The notes beneath the pieces are model-generated. The model was not told where the DNA came from. It saw nothing but the letters and a program-made list of their open reading frames with translations, and made no database searches. 64,000 bases of DNA from Buttiauxella izardii (GTDB lineage Bacteria > Pseudomonadota > Gammaproteobacteria > Enterobacterales > Enterobacteriaceae). The stretch covers positions 1 through 64,000 of the forward strand of contig NZ_QZWH01000012.1 in NCBI RefSeq assembly GCF_003601925.1, written 5' to 3'. The translations under genes were made by a program, and so were the position numbers. Positions 9,229-17,301 of the stretch are shown here, one piece after another; position 1 is the stretch's first letter, and every line of letters starts with the position of its first letter.

Positions 9229-9612
9229 TCACATCGGGCAATACATCAGGCCGTTGCTAAAACTCCAGTCGCTTGCATGGTTGAACTGGATAATGACCAT
9301 CACATCATCGGGATCGACGGAAAGATCCCTGTGTAATCCCTCGCTCAGTACGCGATAAAAGTTCTGTTTCTGCTCATCGGTACGCGCTTTTCCGGCGATG
9401 ATTTGAAAGAGAATAAAATTTTTACTGCGGCTGCCGCTCTGATAATTCGCATCAAATATTCGCTGCACGGGGGGTAACCTTTCGAAAACCTGGAATTTGT
9501 CTTTAAGCGGAACCGCGAACTCATCCGTCAGGCTTTGGTGAAGGATTTCAGAGATTGCCGCCGTCTGTTCATCACTGTAATGCTCGCCGAGGGTAATACG
9601 GGTAAAGGGCAT
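9229..9612 (-). CDS. Tautomerase-family protein (4-OT/MIF fold)
   Basis: 127-residue protein of the Tautomerase_2 type. It begins M-P-F, so removal of Met would expose the catalytic N-terminal Pro that defines the superfamily. Two beta-alpha-beta halves are evident (TRITLGEHYSDEQ and KNFILFQIIAGKARTDEQK). Its ATG overlaps the stop of the upstream CMD-family gene by one base (TGATG), so the two are translated as a pair. They are probably induced together by the divergent LysR regulator. The substrate is unknown; such pairs are usually linked to unsaturated acids or electrophile detoxification, which is inference here. Confidence 0.8.
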   Translation of the reverse strand: MPFTRITLGEHYSDEQTAAISEILHQSLTDEFAVPLKDKFQVFERLPPVQRIFDANYQSGSRSKNFILFQIIAGKARTDEQKQNFYRVLSEGLHRDLSVDPDDVMVIIQFNHASDWSFSNGLMYCPM

Positions 9613-9920
9613 CAGATGTTTTCCTCATCCAGACAGCTAAGCGCTGTTACAGCCGCAGGCCAGCCCGCGTAGAACGCCAAATGGGTAAACACTTCGGTCA
9701 GTTCGTCGTTATTAAGCCCGTTTTGCCTGGCAAAATTGATATGCCACGGTAATTGTTGCACCCGTCCCAGCGCCGCTAAAGACGCAACGGTGACCAGGCT
9801 ACGCTCGCGTGGCGAAAGCTGGGTGCGTTTCCAGATATCACCAAAAAGCACCGTTTCAGTTAATTCGGCCAGTTTAGGGGCAACGTTGGAAAGTGAGTGT
9901 TTATCGAGGGTTTTCTTCAT
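9612..9920 (-). CDS. Carboxymuconolactone decarboxylase-family protein
   Basis: 102 residues from the ATG at 9920. The frame runs on upstream to 10214, but that part overlaps the divergent LysR gene and its codons are not protein-like. The core SLVTVASLAALGRVQQLPWH followed by GLNNDELTEVFTHLAFYAGWP is the CMD/AhpD-like helical fold. The CxxC of peroxidase members is absent, so it is not an AhpD-type alkylhydroperoxidase; the conserved His (WH) remains. It forms a two-gene operon with the tautomerase. Confidence 0.82.
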   Translation of the reverse strand: MKKTLDKHSLSNVAPKLAELTETVLFGDIWKRTQLSPRERSLVTVASLAALGRVQQLPWHINFARQNGLNNDELTEVFTHLAFYAGWPAAVTALSCLDEENI

Positions 9921-10020
9921 AGCGCTGACTCGTTGTTGACAGTGAGTCCATCGTGGCGCAATAGTTCCATCCTGAAAATCGAATAATTCAAAATCAATCA
10001 TCCCGAAAATAAGGACAATT

Positions 10021-10908
10021 ATGGAAAAGCTCAGTCCTGCGCTGGATCTCGACGCGCTGCGCAGTTTTGTCGCGGGCATTGAGTGCGGAAGTTTTGCGCA
10101 AGCGGCAATGCAACTGTCCCGCTCCACCTCGGCTGTCAGCGCACAGTTGAAGAAACTGGAGATGCAGTGCGACGCCGCTCTGGTGGTTAAGCAGGGACGC
10201 CATCTCGAACTCACGCACCACGGTGAAATGCTGATGAGCTACGCCCGCCGAATGCTTGCGCTAAACGATGAAGCGCTTCGCGCCGTTAAAGGTGAACTGC
10301 TCACCGGGGAAATGCGCATCGGGATGCAGGAGGATTTTGGCGAATCGCTGATGCCGGGGATTCTCGGCCAGTTTAAACGTCATCATCCCGGATTACGGAT
10401 TCTGGCTAAAGTTGAGCGCAACCTGGCGCTGCAAACGGCACTTGATAGTCACCAGCTGGATATGGCGCTGATGTGGCAACCGGACACACCATCACGCGGC
10501 GGCAAGGCGCTGGGCGCGTGCCAGTTGGAATGGATTCACCATCCGGATCTCGATATTTCTGCCCTGCTCGCCAGCGGTGAACCGCTGCCGCTGGTGATGT
10601 TTGAACATACGTGTCTGATGAGAAATCGCGCGACCACCGCACTCGATCAAGCAGGAATACCGTGGCGCGTGATGTTTGTCAGCCATAGCCTGAATGGCAT
10701 TTGGGCGGCTATTCAGGCCGGGCTGGGCGTGACGGTGCGCACGCATATCGGAATGCCTGGAAACCTGCGCAATGAAACGCAGCTTCTGCCGCCTCTCGGC
10801 AAACTGGGTATCACACTTGAACAGCAGAAAACGCCTGGCAGCAATCAGACTGCGCAAACCCGGCTGGCACAATTAATCGAGGAGGCGCTTTCTGGCTTTA
10901 CGCATTGA
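10021..10908 (+). CDS. LysR-family transcriptional regulator
   Basis: 295-residue LTTR. The N-terminal winged helix-turn-helix is clear (LRSFVAGIECGSFAQAAMQL then SRSTSAVSAQLKKLE), followed by a periplasmic-binding-protein-like effector domain starting near residue 90 (GEMRIGMQEDFGES). It is divergent from the CMD-tautomerase pair with 100 bp between, so by the LTTR rule it probably controls that pair. The 3' end overlaps the convergent NmrA-like gene by 11 bp. Confidence 0.87.
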   Translation: MEKLSPALDLDALRSFVAGIECGSFAQAAMQLSRSTSAVSAQLKKLEMQCDAALVVKQGRHLELTHHGEMLMSYARRMLALNDEALRAVKGELLTGEMRIGMQEDFGESLMPGILGQFKRHHPGLRILAKVERNLALQTALDSHQLDMALMWQPDTPSRGGKALGACQLEWIHHPDLDISALLASGEPLPLVMFEHTCLMRNRATTALDQAGIPWRVMFVSHSLNGIWAAIQAGLGVTVRTHIGMPGNLRNETQLLPPLGKLGITLEQQKTPGSNQTAQTRLAQLIEEALSGFTH

Positions 10909-11863
10909 AGGCATGAGTTTGGCCCTTCCAGCCAGTGGTGTGCAGAAATTGTGCCCAAGTTAATGCGCTCGGGTTGACCTTACGGCTCCACTGCAAATCG
11001 CGTTCTTCGCGGTAGTAACCGTTTTCAAATGCGTACTCAGCCATCCCCACAATTTCCGCCGTTAACCCTTCCATGCCGGAATAGGACGGGAAATGATGCA
11101 GCAACTCCTCAAGCGTCATCGCCGGGCGGTATTGCGCTTTAATACCCGTGACACGAGTGAATGTTTCGACCATTTCTTTTGGTGAGATTATTTCCCCCAC
11201 AACCGGTAACCAGCAGCCCGAGTATTCTTCCTGATGGTCGAAAATCTCCAACACTGCCGGGCCGGTTGCCGTTAGCGGGTCAACAAAAGGAGCGCGGAAA
11301 TCTTCCGGTAAATAGATTGGGAAGATTAACGAGTCGCCCTGCTGATACGGCGGGTAATACTCCAGCAAATTGGTGTAAAAGAACGCCATAGAAATAAACG
11401 AACTGTTTATTGGCAGCGAGCGAATATATTCCTCAACCCTGGCTTTATCAGTGAAGTGCGGCACCCATTTTTTGCCATCGGTAATTTTGTCTACGTGTTC
11501 AAGAGTCGTGAAAACCAAATGCTGCACGCCCGCTTCGACTGCCGCATCGGCAATTTCTTTGCCTAATTCAGTTTCATGCGTTGGGGCATGTGGCGCTTCT
11601 GGCGGGATGCCTGGCGTCATCATAAATACGCCGTGCGCTCCTTTAAATGCCTCAATGAATTGGGTTTTATGACCGATTTCAAGCGGCACCTGAATTAGGT
11701 GTGCGCCCAAACTTGCCAGTTCCTGGGCCTCCGGCGAATCTACGCGACGGGTTAATGCCCGCACTTCATAACGCTGGCTTTCCAGCAAAGCACGCACCAC
11801 GCTGCGACCTTGTTTACTCAGTGCGCCGACCACGGTGATAAGAGGTTTGTTATTCGATGACAT
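10898..11863 (-). CDS. NmrA/HSCARG-family NAD(P)-binding protein
   Basis: 321-residue atypical short-chain dehydrogenase of the NmrA type. The N-terminal Rossmann motif ITVVGALSKQGRSVVRALL is a GxxxxxG variant of the NADP-binding loop. There is no YxxxK pair in the usual position, consistent with NmrA proteins acting as redox sensors or as quinone/azo reductases. It is divergent from the LysR gene at 11959 across 95 bp, suggesting control by that regulator. Confidence 0.82.
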   Translation of the reverse strand: MSSNNKPLITVVGALSKQGRSVVRALLESQRYEVRALTRRVDSPEAQELASLGAHLIQVPLEIGHKTQFIEAFKGAHGVFMMTPGIPPEAPHAPTHETELGKEIADAAVEAGVQHLVFTTLEHVDKITDGKKWVPHFTDKARVEEYIRSLPINSSFISMAFFYTNLLEYYPPYQQGDSLIFPIYLPEDFRAPFVDPLTATGPAVLEIFDHQEEYSGCWLPVVGEIISPKEMVETFTRVTGIKAQYRPAMTLEELLHHFPSYSGMEGLTAEIVGMAEYAFENGYYREERDLQWSRKVNPSALTWAQFLHTTGWKGQTHAFNA

Positions 11864-11958
11864 GATTTTTTTCCTGATGGTTTATTTACCTGGCTTGAAT
11901 TATCAGGACAACTGAGGGATAACAGAAATCGATTATTTTATATTAAGGAATCCACCAG

Positions 11959-12855
11959 ATGGATACCAAAAAACTCGATTTGAATCTGCTGCTGACGCTC
12001 GAAGCGCTACTGGTCGAACAGAATGTGACGAAAGCAGCGGCGCGACTTTACCTTAGCCAGCCTGCCGTCAGCGCACAGCTTAATCGTCTGCGAGAGATGT
12101 TTGACGATCCGCTACTGATCCCCGCCCGACGCGGCATGACGCCTACCGCCAAAGCGCTTGAGCTACTGGTTCCGCTGCGTGAATCGCTGGAACAACTACG
12201 CCACACCTTGCACTCACATAAAGATTTTTACCCGGAGCGTGCGAACCTGACGGTGACGATTGCCTGCACCGATTACATTCAAGCCGCCGTGGTGATGCCA
12301 TTGGTGCTGGCCCTGCGCCAAAAAGCGCCGGGGGTGCGCATCGCAGTCCGGCATCTGGATATGGCCCAGTTAGACCACCAGCTGGCGAGCGGCGAAGTGG
12401 ATTTGGTTTTTGCCTCGCATGACTCTTCCCGCACGCCTTTACGCACCAGCCACCTGTTCGATGAAAGCTATGTGCTGATTGGGCGACACGACCATCCGAA
12501 GCTTAAAGCGAATCTGGCGCTAGAAGAGTTTGTGAAACTGGAGCACGTAATCGTCTCGCCATCCGGCGGCAGTTTTACCACCCCGATTGACGATGCGCTG
12601 GCAGCATTCGGTCATAAACGCAACGTCGTGATGTCGGCGGCATCATTTTTGTTTATTCCTGAAATTGTTCAGAAAAGTGACCTGGTGGCGCTTATCCCCC
12701 GGCGCTTGTTGCAGGCGCACTCAGCTCAACTCGCCGTTATAGAATTACCCTGGCTTGCAGAACAATTCGATATTTGCCTGATCTGGCACGAACGCAGCCA
12801 CAGCCACGCCGGGCACCGTTGGATTAGAGAGTTGATTGTTGAAATGAATGGTTGA
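11959..12855 (+). CDS. LysR-family transcriptional regulator (NodD/LinR-like)
   Basis: 298-residue LTTR with N-terminal LDLNLLLTLEALLVEQNVTK and the recognition helix in LYLSQPAVSAQLNRLREM. The effector domain begins near residue 90 (LTVTIACTDYIQ). The opening MDTKKLDLNLLLTLEALL is typical of the NodD/LeuO-like branch. It is divergent from the NmrA-like gene, the likely target. The 372 bp after it hold the leader of the ABC-F gene. Confidence 0.87.
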   Translation: MDTKKLDLNLLLTLEALLVEQNVTKAAARLYLSQPAVSAQLNRLREMFDDPLLIPARRGMTPTAKALELLVPLRESLEQLRHTLHSHKDFYPERANLTVTIACTDYIQAAVVMPLVLALRQKAPGVRIAVRHLDMAQLDHQLASGEVDLVFASHDSSRTPLRTSHLFDESYVLIGRHDHPKLKANLALEEFVKLEHVIVSPSGGSFTTPIDDALAAFGHKRNVVMSAASFLFIPEIVQKSDLVALIPRRLLQAHSAQLAVIELPWLAEQFDICLIWHERSHSHAGHRWIRELIVEMNG

Positions 12856-12988
12856 AGCTCTTTAAAACGGATATTTCCCCCATTTTACGGCCATACCCGC
12901 AGAGCAAAAATGAGCCTCTGGCAATGAGCCATGAATTCTGCCAGGATTCACTCACCCATTAACCAACTGAATATATAAGGAGGATCCC

Positions 12989-13072
12989 ATGCTGTTTTGT
13001 GAAATGTTGTTTATTTCGCAGACTTTTGGTGATCGTCACTGCTCAAGCGTTATCGATATCGCACTGCGATAA
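12989..13072 (+). CDS. Putative 27-residue leader peptide upstream of the ABC-F gene
   Basis: A consensus Shine-Dalgarno (AAGGAGG, 12978-12984) stands 4 nt before ATG at 12989. The frame runs 27 codons (starting MLFCEMLFIS, ending SSVIDIALR) to TAA at 13072. The last third of the ORF and its stop form the left and inner parts of a strong hairpin. No homologue is recognised. It may be a small leader whose translation controls the ABC-F gene 155 nt downstream, as leader peptides do for many antibiotic-response ABC-F genes. The SD is by far the best in this stretch, better than that of the ABC-F gene itself. Confidence 0.5.
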   Translation: MLFCEMLFISQTFGDRHCSSVIDIALR

Positions 13073-13219
13073 TCCGGCTTGAGCGAAGACTATTCATTCC
13101 CAAAATAATTCGAGTTGAACGCAGCCAACGCACCAACAACTTGAAGTATGAAGGGAAATTCCTCGGGCTTACCGGGTTATCGTCATATTGACGAGGCGTT
13201 TTATCGCCTGACTCTTGAG
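13041..13219 (+). promoter_or_regulatory. Candidate attenuator-like leader structure of the ABC-F gene
   Basis: Stem A: GCTCAAGC (13041-13048) pairs with GCTTGAGC (13077-13084), extended inside by TTATCG (13050-13055) with CGATAA (13067-13072). The alternative pairing is nested and mutually exclusive with A: CTCAAG (13042-13047) with CTTGAG (13214-13219), and GCGATAA (13066-13072) with TTATCGC (13201-13207). The alternative would bury the GAG used as ribosome-binding site for the ATG at 13228. A small hairpin CGTCA/TGACG (13181-13193) lies between. All pairings are read from sequence; any switching role is inference. Confidence 0.4.
13094..13158. repeat. Internally deleted ERIC element (mini-ERIC)
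   Basis: The left part (CAAAATAATTCGAGTTG) and right part (AGCCAACGCACC, then AACTTGAAGTATGA) match the two ends of the full ERIC found at 34.7 kb, but the central roughly 60 bp are missing. Short ERIC forms of this kind are known in enterobacteria. It sits inside the ABC-F leader. Confidence 0.7.
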
Positions 13220-13227
13220 TAAGCAAA

Positions 13228-14946
13228 ATGAGCACTTTATTAACTGCACAATCCCTTAGCCTTGATACCCCCTTTGGCCCTCTGCTGGCTGACATCACGT
13301 TTACGCTGAAAAAAGGCGACCGGCTGGGCTTAATCGGCCATAACGGCTGCGGCAAAAGTACCCTTCTGAAACTGCTCGATGACACTATTTCACCAAATAG
13401 CGGCAGCGTGACGCGTGCGCATCATTGCCTGATGGCGCGTGTCGAACAGCATTTGCCGGAAGATTTACACTCTCTGACGCTGCTTGAAGCGGTGATGGCG
13501 CGACTGACTGAAGCGCAGCAGCATACTGACGGCTGGCGCGCGCAAGCATTGCTGGCAAGCATGGGCTTTGACGAATCGGCGTGGCAACTGACTGCCGGAA
13601 CACTCAGCGGCGGGCAGCACACGCGTTTATTGCTGGCGCGAGCACTGATCAGCGAGCCGGATCTTCTGCTGCTCGATGAACCGAGTAATCACCTCGATTT
13701 GCCGACGTTACTGTGGCTGGAGCAGTTTTTACGCGACTGGAACGGCAGCTTTGTATTGGTTTCTCATGACCAACATCTGTTGGATAACGTCACCAACGGC
13801 ACTTGGATTTTGCGCGACCGCACGTTGAGTTTCTTCCAGTTGCCCTGCTCTGCGGCGCGTGAAGCGTTAGTTGAGCGCGACAAAACCGACGTCCATCGTC
13901 ATCAGGCGGAGCAAAAAGAGATCGACCGCATTGCCGCCAGCGCCAAACGCCTCGCCATTTGGGGGCGCGTTTACGACAACGAAGATCTCGCCCGTAAAGC
14001 CAAGCAAATGGAAAAGCGCATCGACAAATTGAAGGACAGCCAGACGGAACTTGCCGCGTTGAATCAGTGGCAACTGATCCTTAAAGGCGAAGCGTTACCG
14101 GCTGACAGATTACTGGAAATGGAAAACCTCGCCGTCAGCCCTGCGCCTGATTGCCCGCCGCTGTTTAGCCTGAATATTCAGCGTCTGAAAAGTGGTGATC
14201 GGGTGGCAATAATTGGCCGTAACGGTTGTGGCAAATCGTCGCTGTTGCGCCTGCTGTGGCAGCATTATCAGCAGCCGCTGAGCGAGGCGATTCGCCTGCA
14301 TCCGCGCGTGAATATGGGGTATTACGACCAGACGCTGCACCAGTTACGCGATAGCGACACGTTGCTTGAAGCGCTGGAGCCGTTCGCGGCATTAACCGAA
14401 CGCGACCGCAAAATGGCGTTGATCAGCGCCGGTTTTGCCTGGTTGCGTCACGGGCAAACGGTCAGCACGTTAAGCGGCGGCGAGCGTTCGCGCCTGCTGT
14501 TTGTTGGGCTGACGCTGGCGCGTTATTCGCTGCTGTTGCTGGATGAACCGACCAACCACCTGGATATGGAAGGCAAAGAAGCGCTGGCTGAAACGCTGCA
14601 AAGCTACGATGGCGGCGTGTTACTGGTGACGCATGACCGGACGTTAATCGCCAAAAGCTGCAACCGCTTCTGGCTGATTGATCACGGCGAGCTAAGCGAA
14701 TGGCACTCTCTCGAGGGGCTTTACGCACAACTGACGGCTGAAAATGCCGTTGAGATATCGCCATCAAGAGAAGTCGTCGAAACGGTTATTCACACGGAAG
14801 CAGAAGCCTGGCTTGAAAGGTTGGTTGAACTGGAGGAAAAGCTTGCGCTGGATTTAGCGCGCAAGCAAAGCCATCAAAAACCGGCATTACAACAGGCCTG
14901 GCGGGAAGAGATAGCCGTGCTTAATATGCGGTTAGAACTGGAGTAA
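13228..14946 (+). CDS. ABC-F family ATPase (ribosome-associated type)
   Basis: 572-residue protein with two ABC cassettes and no membrane domain, the ABC-F design that acts on translating ribosomes at the E-site. Cassette 1: Walker A GHNGCGKST, signature LSGGQHTR, Walker B LLLLDEPSNHLD. Cassette 2: GRNGCGKSS, LSGGERSR, LLLLDEPTNHLD. Between them is a charged helical linker (about residues 215-275, rich in K/E/R) and there is a short C-terminal coiled coil. It is none of the four housekeeping E. coli members (Uup, EttA, YbiT, YheS) by length or sequence, so it is an accessory paralogue, possibly for stress or antibiotic response. The ribosome-binding site is weak (GAG). The leader carries an ORF and alternative hairpins. 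Confidence 0.85.
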   Translation: MSTLLTAQSLSLDTPFGPLLADITFTLKKGDRLGLIGHNGCGKSTLLKLLDDTISPNSGSVTRAHHCLMARVEQHLPEDLHSLTLLEAVMARLTEAQQHTDGWRAQALLASMGFDESAWQLTAGTLSGGQHTRLLLARALISEPDLLLLDEPSNHLDLPTLLWLEQFLRDWNGSFVLVSHDQHLLDNVTNGTWILRDRTLSFFQLPCSAAREALVERDKTDVHRHQAEQKEIDRIAASAKRLAIWGRVYDNEDLARKAKQMEKRIDKLKDSQTELAALNQWQLILKGEALPADRLLEMENLAVSPAPDCPPLFSLNIQRLKSGDRVAIIGRNGCGKSSLLRLLWQHYQQPLSEAIRLHPRVNMGYYDQTLHQLRDSDTLLEALEPFAALTERDRKMALISAGFAWLRHGQTVSTLSGGERSRLLFVGLTLARYSLLLLDEPTNHLDMEGKEALAETLQSYDGGVLLVTHDRTLIAKSCNRFWLIDHGELSEWHSLEGLYAQLTAENAVEISPSREVVETVIHTEAEAWLERLVELEEKLALDLARKQSHQKPALQQAWREEIAVLNMRLELE

Positions 14947-14949
14947 GGC

Positions 14950-14985
14950 AAAACCCGTTACACGCGTTACGGTGTAACGGGTTTT
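14950..14985. terminator. Strong bidirectional terminator between ABC-F and the Dms operon
   Basis: Perfect 14-bp stem AAAACCCGTTACAC/GTGTAACGGGTTTT with an 8-nt loop, A-tract and T-tract on the two sides. It overlaps the stop codon (14984-14986) of the convergent ferredoxin-like gene. Confidence 0.88.
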
Positions 14986-15856
14986 AACTTTCACGCATAC
15001 CAAAAACATGGCGCTGGCATATCGGGCATTGTGATGCTCCACTCGACCAGCAAGAAAACGAGCGATGGCAGGTGTTGCAGCGGTTTTGAAACAGGGGCAA
15101 TACTGTCTGCGAGTTCTGTTTCTCTTCAACGATTTTTAACGCTTCAGGCAGGCAGATCTCCTGACAACAACCACAGCTTGTGCAGCGCGTAGAGTTTAAA
15201 ACCATCGACTCGCTATCCATTTGAATCGCCGCTTCCGGGCAGATTCTGGCGCACGCTCCGCAGAGAAAACACCGCGATTTATCCACGATAACCTGATACT
15301 CACTTGTCTCCGGGAAGCTGGCCCTGCGCGCCCTTCGGCCTGGCGTCACGCTACCAGTTTGATTCTCGCCATTTTTTAGCTGTAACCAATGGCGACGCCC
15401 TTTATCAATGGCGGTTTCTTGCGCAGGCACAATCGCCCAAAGCGGTTGCTTGAGTTTTTTGAGCCTCAAATTAAGCGCTGCAATGGCCACAACCCAATCC
15501 GGATAGAGCGCAATATTAAATTCGACCGCCCGAATCTGGAGCTGGGCGTGCCACATCAGAAGTTCGTCGACGGTTGGCGGTGTGACGCTGAGCGGCATCA
15601 CCAGGCTTGTGTCCCGATAATAACGCCGTGGCGGTTCAGGGGTTTCAATCGCCGCTGTCGGGCAGGCGAACAAACAGGCTCCGCAGGCGATGCAGGCATC
15701 GGTATCAATTTGCACCCTGCCATTTTCAAGAATGACCGCACCCGATGGGCAGACGGCCAGGCAAGCCTGGCAATCGCTTTTTGCAACAAGATAATGAACA
15801 CAAGAACGCCCAACCCCGACAAGGATTGAGCGTGTGTTTTGTAAATTGAATTTCAT
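14984..15856 (-). CDS. Four-cluster [4Fe-4S] ferredoxin-like protein with C-terminal zinc ribbon, fourth gene of Dms operon
   Basis: 290 residues from ATG 15856 (a TTG one codon earlier is the alternative). Two N-terminal 4Fe-4S motifs (CQACLAVCP, CIACGACLFACP) are separated by a 110-residue middle domain from two more (CFLCGACARICP, CTSCGCCQEICLP). The C-terminus adds a CNTC...CPIC zinc-ribbon-like pair. No Tat or Sec signal and no TM span are seen, so it is cytoplasmic. It starts 3 nt after the dmsC stop, so it belongs to the operon. It takes the place where E. coli ynfEFGH carries the DmsD chaperone, but it has no resemblance to DmsD. It could be an electron carrier or an assembly factor for the molybdoenzyme; I do not recognise a characterised homologue. 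Confidence 0.8.
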   Translation of the reverse strand: MKFNLQNTRSILVGVGRSCVHYLVAKSDCQACLAVCPSGAVILENGRVQIDTDACIACGACLFACPTAAIETPEPPRRYYRDTSLVMPLSVTPPTVDELLMWHAQLQIRAVEFNIALYPDWVVAIAALNLRLKKLKQPLWAIVPAQETAIDKGRRHWLQLKNGENQTGSVTPGRRARRASFPETSEYQVIVDKSRCFLCGACARICPEAAIQMDSESMVLNSTRCTSCGCCQEICLPEALKIVEEKQNSQTVLPLFQNRCNTCHRSFSCWSSGASQCPICQRHVFGMRES

Positions 15857-15859
15857 CAA

Positions 15860-16678
15860 TTAGTTGATGCTAAAGAAGCTGAAGCGCAGCAAGATTTCTG
15901 CAACCAACACTAAGCCGCCGCCCAGCGCCAGCAAGCCTTTGGCAATACGCGCGGAGCGTAAACTCAAAGCCAGCAGGCAACTGCCCGCTACCAAAGCGAT
16001 CCAGGCGGTGAGGCGCAAAACACTCTGCTCTTTAAAGGCAACTAACGGTTGATGTGGGAAGGTCACGACGTCACTAATCCCGGCATTTGCCAGGTAGCTC
16101 ATATAAAGCGGCTGCTCCAACAAACGCACTAACGTTGCGCCGACAAGAACCAGCACCGCCATTACCATGACTTTTCGCACTAACTGCTCAGGCAGCACCC
16201 ATAAAGCGGCAACCGCGCCCAAGCTCAATGCGCAACCAAAGAACATCACATAAGTATTGAAATGCATCCATGTCACGACAGACGCGTGAACATAAATGGC
16301 GCTCATACAGAAGATGTCGATAAGCCCCAGCACTGCGGCAATCAGTAACAACAAGGGAATCACCCGTTTTTTGACTAACGCAATCAACGTCGCCAGGCCT
16401 AAAACCGCAAGATACAAACTGGCGAATACGATTTCGCGGCTCAACCATGAGCTACCGAAATGCGTTAGCGCGTGGAAGGCATTTAGCGGATAGCCCAAAT
16501 GCGCGGTGGAGGCCATCAGCCCCAGTGCTCCGGCAATAAAAGCCACCAGCATGGCGGATAAACCCGCAGCCGGTTTTTGCTTGTTACTGTCCGAAAACAT
16601 AGCGATAGCGGTGAAAACCGTTAACCCAACGGAGCCCTGAACTAACAGTGTGAAGATGATAAGTGGCCATTCGGTCAT
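15860..16678 (-). CDS. dmsC: DmsC-like membrane anchor subunit
   Basis: 272-residue polytopic protein with about eight hydrophobic segments, the DmsC/NrfD-like anchor that takes electrons from menaquinol and holds the catalytic DmsAB dimer at the membrane. The opening MTEWPLIIFTLLVQGSVGL is typical of DmsC. It starts 2 nt after the dmsB stop and ends directly before the ferredoxin-like gene. Confidence 0.85.
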   Translation of the reverse strand: MTEWPLIIFTLLVQGSVGLTVFTAIAMFSDSNKQKPAAGLSAMLVAFIAGALGLMASTAHLGYPLNAFHALTHFGSSWLSREIVFASLYLAVLGLATLIALVKKRVIPLLLLIAAVLGLIDIFCMSAIYVHASVVTWMHFNTYVMFFGCALSLGAVAALWVLPEQLVRKVMVMAVLVLVGATLVRLLEQPLYMSYLANAGISDVVTFPHQPLVAFKEQSVLRLTAWIALVAGSCLLALSLRSARIAKGLLALGGGLVLVAEILLRFSFFSIN

Positions 16679-16680
16679 GA

Positions 16681-17301
16681 TTATTTACCTCCTTTTTCTG
16701 CACCCTGGTGCGGTTTGATGACCAGATTCGGATGCGTAATGGAAGAGTCCGGCAGCCCCTGTACATCACTCACGTCGCCGTAAAGCGCGCGTAACTCGCT
16801 AATTGGGCCAAATTTAATGGCCCCTAACGGACACGTTGCCACGCAAATCGGTTGCTGGCCCGCCGCAAGTAAATCGACGCAAAAATCGCATTTTGACATC
16901 TGTCCGGTCGCTTCATTGAGCTGTGGAGCACCGTAAGGACACGACCAGGCACAGTATCCGCAGCCAATACATTTGTCGGTATTGACGCGCACGATGCCGT
17001 CGCTGGGGCGTTTGTGCATCGCTGTTGTCGGGCAATTCACGGTACAAACCGGATCTTTGCAATGGTTGCAGGAAATCGACAAGGTGTAGGCATACACATT
17101 GTTGTGAACGCCGCCCTGGCCCGTGGCGATGAAACCGCCGCCTTTCACTTCGTAAACGCGGCGGAAGCGGCGTCCCACTTCGAGATTGTTTTTGTCTTTG
17201 CAGGCCACCTGGCAGGCTTTGCAGCCCGAGCAGCGCGATGAATCAATATAGAAACCCAACTGCTGCTCGCTGACAGGGGCGTAATCAATAAATTTACTCA
17301 T
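16681..17301 (-). CDS. dmsB: DmsB-like four-cluster iron-sulfur subunit
   Basis: 206 residues, the usual DmsB length. Four cysteine groups ligate four [4Fe-4S] clusters: CSGCKACQVACK, CNHCKDPVCTVNCP, CIGCGYCAWSCPYGAP and CDFCVDLL...CVATCP. It passes electrons from the membrane anchor to the molybdenum subunit. The ATG overlaps the dmsA stop by 4 bp (ATGA). Confidence 0.9.
   Translation of the reverse strand: MSKFIDYAPVSEQQLGFYIDSSRCSGCKACQVACKDKNNLEVGRRFRRVYEVKGGGFIATGQGGVHNNVYAYTLSISCNHCKDPVCTVNCPTTAMHKRPSDGIVRVNTDKCIGCGYCAWSCPYGAPQLNEATGQMSKCDFCVDLLAAGQQPICVATCPLGAIKFGPISELRALYGDVSDVQGLPDSSITHPNLVIKPHQGAEKGGK

Noticed and set aside
9921-10214. N-terminal extension of the CMD-family ORF
   Set aside because: It covers the divergent promoter and the start of the LysR gene; the protein family begins at the ATG at 9920.
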